Positions 5,324 to 7,521 of a stretch of DNA of 7,521 nt are shown in pieces. The position numbers were made by a program, and so were the translations under genes. The stretch comes from Candidatus Desantisbacteria bacterium CG2_30_40_21 (GTDB lineage: Bacteria; UBA9089; CG2-30-40-21), in the NCBI GenBank assembly GCA_001873945.1, contig MNYI01000054.1:1-7521 (forward strand), written 5' to 3'. Within the stretch, counting starts at the first letter, position 1; each line of letters begins with the position of its first letter. The notes under the pieces are model-generated. The model was not told the DNA's origin, ran no database searches, and saw nothing but the letters and a program-made list of their open reading frames with translations.

Positions 5324-5358
5324 TACCCAGAAATGCGTAAGAAAGAGGTGCTAATTTT

Positions 5359-6423
5359 GTGGCAATGAATAATAAATTTCCTTCCTATCGAATATTCTTC
5401 GGTATTTTTCCAACCATAACTGCATGTCTTATTCTTATTTTTTTTATGTCTTCAAGAAAAGAGGCAAATATTGAACTCAGACTTTTGTTCCATGAGGTAA
5501 GCCTTCCTCAGCAGGATGGGAATATTCTATTAAAGAATATTCCTGTTGAAACAATCAAAATTACAGATTTTAATGAAACAGTTATTAAACCGCAAAGTCT
5601 TTACTGGAAAAAGATAACGCCCGCAGGTAATATAAAAAAACAAGAGATCAGTTGGGGAATTGGGATGCATCTGGTACCTGTAGAGGATTATTCAAGCATT
5701 GAGATTACAGGTGATAAAATAGATATAGCTGAATTGCAGCAGGGGAAAAAGACAAGGGTTTCATTCAAGCTTAAAGGAAATAACGCTATAGATATAGGGT
5801 TGGATGGAGAAGGGGATTCAAGAATAAGGCTAAATATGATGGATCTGGTCAGGTTGAAGATAAAAGGTTGTAGTCTTAGCCGAGAAAATGAGTCCCCTGA
5901 AAAAGGAATGCCAGAAATCTTCGGGATGATTCCATCGGGAAGGTTGCTTGAGTTTTCTCCAAAAAAAAACAAATTGAGAATACAGATGAGATTATTGCCT
6001 GAGATAAAGGGTTTTTCTATTATTCAAGGAAGATTCCCATTAAAGGATTTCAAGTTTGATAGGGAGATAGGCAAGGTTATTTCAATTGGAGCAAAAACGA
6101 GCCCTGCAACCGGGACAGGGACAAGCCCTGCAACTACGAATAATGGTACGCTTTTTGTAAATGGCAAGAAGATTCAGACAGGATATGCCTCTCTTGATAC
6201 CAATGGGTTACAGGTAAAAAAGATACAGCTGGATGATAATAAGGGATGCTTTATGGTCACCATGGTTGGTAAAACAAAAAGTATCAAGATTGGCAAAACT
6301 CAGAATAATCTTGCAGAATGCCTACCATCCTGTTTGGATGATATTTATCATAACTCTTCATGGATCCTAATCTTTCTTGTTTTAGCATGGCTTTTTGGTA
6401 CGGCTATGGCTTTCTTAGGGTAA
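5359..6423 (+). CDS. Unrecognised protein with N- and C-terminal membrane segments
   Basis: I do not recognise this 354-residue protein. A short basic N-terminus leads into a hydrophobic helix at about 12-30. Then comes a roughly 300-residue domain rich in beta-prone and charged segments with many lysines, and a second hydrophobic helix at 335-353 that ends two residues before the stop. The middle is probably outside the cytoplasm, held at both ends in the membrane. A small low-complexity linker, TSPATGTGTSPAT, comes from a duplicated DNA unit (6097-6110 and 6121-6134) that is more GC-rich than the rest. Four cysteines lie in the C-terminal third or near it, two of them as CLPSC just before the last helix. 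The start is GTG at 5359, with GAGGTG at 5345-5350 8 nt away; the ATG at 5365 is two codons later. It follows the composite repeat and converges on birA, with 15 bp between stops. Confidence 0.75.
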   Translation: MAMNNKFPSYRIFFGIFPTITACLILIFFMSSRKEANIELRLLFHEVSLPQQDGNILLKNIPVETIKITDFNETVIKPQSLYWKKITPAGNIKKQEISWGIGMHLVPVEDYSSIEITGDKIDIAELQQGKKTRVSFKLKGNNAIDIGLDGEGDSRIRLNMMDLVRLKIKGCSLSRENESPEKGMPEIFGMIPSGRLLEFSPKKNKLRIQMRLLPEIKGFSIIQGRFPLKDFKFDREIGKVISIGAKTSPATGTGTSPATTNNGTLFVNGKKIQTGYASLDTNGLQVKKIQLDDNKGCFMVTMVGKTKSIKIGKTQNNLAECLPSCLDDIYHNSSWILIFLVLAWLFGTAMAFLG

Positions 6424-6438
6424 GAGTCTGTCACTATT

Positions 6439-7242
6439 CTAAAATTTACCATACTCTTCAGGAGAAGAGCCACAGCAAACAACAATCTCCCCACTACTTA
6501 ACATTTTTTGTTCAGCCACTGTATTTATTATTAGCCTTCCATCCTGATAAACCCCTACAACCGTTCCCTGAATAATTTCTTGTAACGATGTAACCTTGAC
6601 CATTTCACCCCTATAGAGTAGCATTTCATTGATTTTTTCCTGAAATGGAGACATATCCTTTGACTCTTTGAAGATACGATAATTATTCTCGAAATGATTG
6701 AGAATAGATGCTAACAATTCCTCCAATGGTATTTTCCTTTGAGCCTCGTTCTGAAGGGAGGTAGCATAAGGCGGCAGTTTTTCCAACAATATATTCACAT
6801 TAATCCCTATCCCAAGGGCAATATACCTTATAGCTACCCTATGACTTGACATCTCTCCCAGTATTCCTGCAACCTTTTTACCATTGATAAATATATCATT
6901 AGGCCATTTAATCATGGCAGATAAACCAACAATATCTGAGATAGCCTGCACAATACTAAAAGCAGCCAGTAAGGTTATCTGGGGTGCAACCTCGGGTCCA
7001 AAGGGCGGGATAAGGGCAATAGAAAACCACAACCCTCCTTCAGGTGAAATCCACTCTCTACCTAATTGCCCCCGTCCCTCGGTTTGAGTCTCAGATATAA
7101 CTATTGTGCCCTCTGGTGAACCAGAAACAATCAGGGTGCGAAGAATATCCTGGGTTGAAGGCACCTCCTCAAACAGATGAATCTGTCGGGCAAACATTCC
7201 GGATATTAGATTGACTAATATTTTTTCCTTAGCGATATTCAT
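6439..7242 (-). CDS. birA: Biotin--[acetyl-CoA-carboxylase] ligase, monofunctional
   Basis: Joins biotin, through biotinyl-AMP, to a lysine of the carboxyl-carrier protein of acetyl-CoA carboxylase and related enzymes. With the ATG at 7242 the product has 267 residues. Motifs in order are PSTQD (28-32), the adenylate loop GRGQLGREW (56-64), KWPND (112-116), GKKVAGILGE (121-130) containing the lysine region of the active site, GIGINVN (144-150), and a C-terminal SH3-like domain (about 211-258). The protein begins almost at the catalytic domain, so it lacks the DNA-binding domain of E. coli BirA and is unlikely to repress biotin genes. An upstream in-frame ATG at 7293 is rejected because AAAAAGGAG, with GGAG at 7252-7249, lies 6 nt before 7242. 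The palindromic element at 7324-7490 sits about 80 bp upstream. Confidence 0.95.
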   Translation of the reverse strand: MNIAKEKILVNLISGMFARQIHLFEEVPSTQDILRTLIVSGSPEGTIVISETQTEGRGQLGREWISPEGGLWFSIALIPPFGPEVAPQITLLAAFSIVQAISDIVGLSAMIKWPNDIFINGKKVAGILGEMSSHRVAIRYIALGIGINVNILLEKLPPYATSLQNEAQRKIPLEELLASILNHFENNYRIFKESKDMSPFQEKINEMLLYRGEMVKVTSLQEIIQGTVVGVYQDGRLIINTVAEQKMLSSGEIVVCCGSSPEEYGKF

Positions 7243-7248
7243 GGCTTG

Positions 7249-7252
7249 CTCC
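7249..7252 (-). promoter_or_regulatory. Ribosome binding site deciding the birA start
   Basis: GGAG within AAAAAGGAG on the minus strand, 6 nt before the ATG at 7242. The in-frame ATG at 7293 has no such site, so the extra 17 residues are probably not made. Confidence 0.8.
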
Positions 7253-7323
7253 TTTTTAATTTGTACTTCGGCATTCGTAAATCGCAACTTCACTTCTGTC
7301 AGCTGAACGATTACCTTTTGGAC

Positions 7324-7490
7324 ATATACTCAAGTGGGGCATAAATTGCGATTTTTCTCGGGGTGAGGATTAATCAAGGAGAGCAATGGCGCGCAAGGTG
7401 AGCAATAGTGTACTATTGCGAACCTGAACAACACAGCTATCGTTGATTAAGACCAGCGAAAAACGCAATTTATGCCCCACTTGAGTATAT
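7324..7490. mobile_element. MITE-like palindromic element E2 upstream of birA
   Basis: Two 27-bp arms, 7324-7350 and 7464-7490, are perfect inverted copies starting ATATACTCAAGTGGGGCATA. Pairing continues inwards after a one-base bulge (TTTTTC/GAAAAA). TTAATCAA at 7370-7377 pairs with TTGATTAA at 7443-7450, and the centre is a hairpin GCAATAG-TGTA-CTATTGC (7402-7419). At 167 bp it is almost the size of the element at 35-197, and the cores share GCAAGG..TGAG, TACTA.TG and GAACAAC..AGC in the same order, though the arms differ. The tips ATAT could be, or contain, a TA target duplication. There is no coding potential. It may influence transcription into birA from upstream. Confidence 0.75.
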
Positions 7491-7521
7491 ACGCAGCAGC
7501 AAGCTACCATACTCTCAAGAA

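Larger units (their letters stand above)
5040..5325. mobile_element. Composite MITE-like element E3 with inverted ends and an internal copy of one end
   Basis: The 327 bp between the phasin gene and the next gene hold no coding sequence but are almost filled by this repeat. The ends 5040-5063 and 5302-5325 are inverted copies (22 of 24 positions), each tipped with TA. The right end is also present as a direct copy inside: 5126-5157 and 5292-5323 match at 31 of 32 positions. Between the left end and the internal copy lies a GC-rich hairpin (5084-5101). Between the two right ends lies a double hairpin (5197-5284). This suggests a small element of about 120 bp extended by, or nested with, a second unit. 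A TTGACA in the right end (5312-5317) points outwards to the next gene but has no good -10 box. Confidence 0.7.

Noticed and set aside
5040..5325. CRISPR array or integron attC sites
   Set aside because: There are only two direct copies with an unequal, structured spacer, no cas or integrase gene, and no GTTRRRY/RYYYAAC core sites.
7243..7293. N-terminal extension of BirA from an ATG at 7293
   Set aside because: The strong ribosome binding site at 7249-7252 fits the ATG at 7242, and the 17 extra residues resemble no BirA part.

Overview
The window is a stretch of an AT-rich bacterial chromosome, with ten protein genes, three tRNA genes and three palindromic repeat elements, and no transposase, phage or plasmid gene. 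Gene content is mostly housekeeping, so the taxon cannot be fixed. The AT-rich genome, the DUF6263-like lipoprotein (a type I associate with planctomycetes and candidate phyla) and the abundance of small palindromic repeats suggest an uncultured planctomycete-like or candidate-phylum bacterium. This is an inference.

Left half, minus strand (177-2902). A strong sigma70-type promoter (2874-2902) precedes tRNA-Arg(TCG), tRNA-Arg(CCG) and tRNA-Lys(CTT). They are followed in the same direction by rplU (L21), prp (ribosomal-processing cysteine protease), a small one-helix membrane protein resembling LL-H-type phage holins, rpmA (L27) and obg (ribosome-assembly GTPase). This is the familiar L21-Prp-L27-Obg translation operon with two additions: a tRNA leader and the holin-like gene between prp and rpmA. 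Prp keeps its catalytic His22 and Cys34, yet the L27 here has no N-terminal extension for it to cleave, because an in-frame stop lies just upstream of the GTG start.

Middle (2932-5031). pabA/trpG (glutamine amidotransferase) is on the minus strand. Divergent from it, on the plus strand, are a DUF6263-like lipoprotein and a phasin-like helical protein, with a candidate promoter for each direction in the 133-bp gap between the start codons.

Right half (5032-7521). A composite palindromic repeat (5040-5325) separates the phasin gene from an unrecognised protein with a membrane segment at each end. That gene converges on birA (biotin protein ligase without the repressor domain).

Repeats. Two compact inverted-repeat elements, 35-197 and 7324-7490, lie near the two window ends. 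They share core motifs but have different 27-29 bp arms. One arm of the first encodes the last six residues and the stop codon of obg. With the 5040-5325 element they appear to form a family of non-autonomous, MITE-like elements ending at TA dinucleotides.
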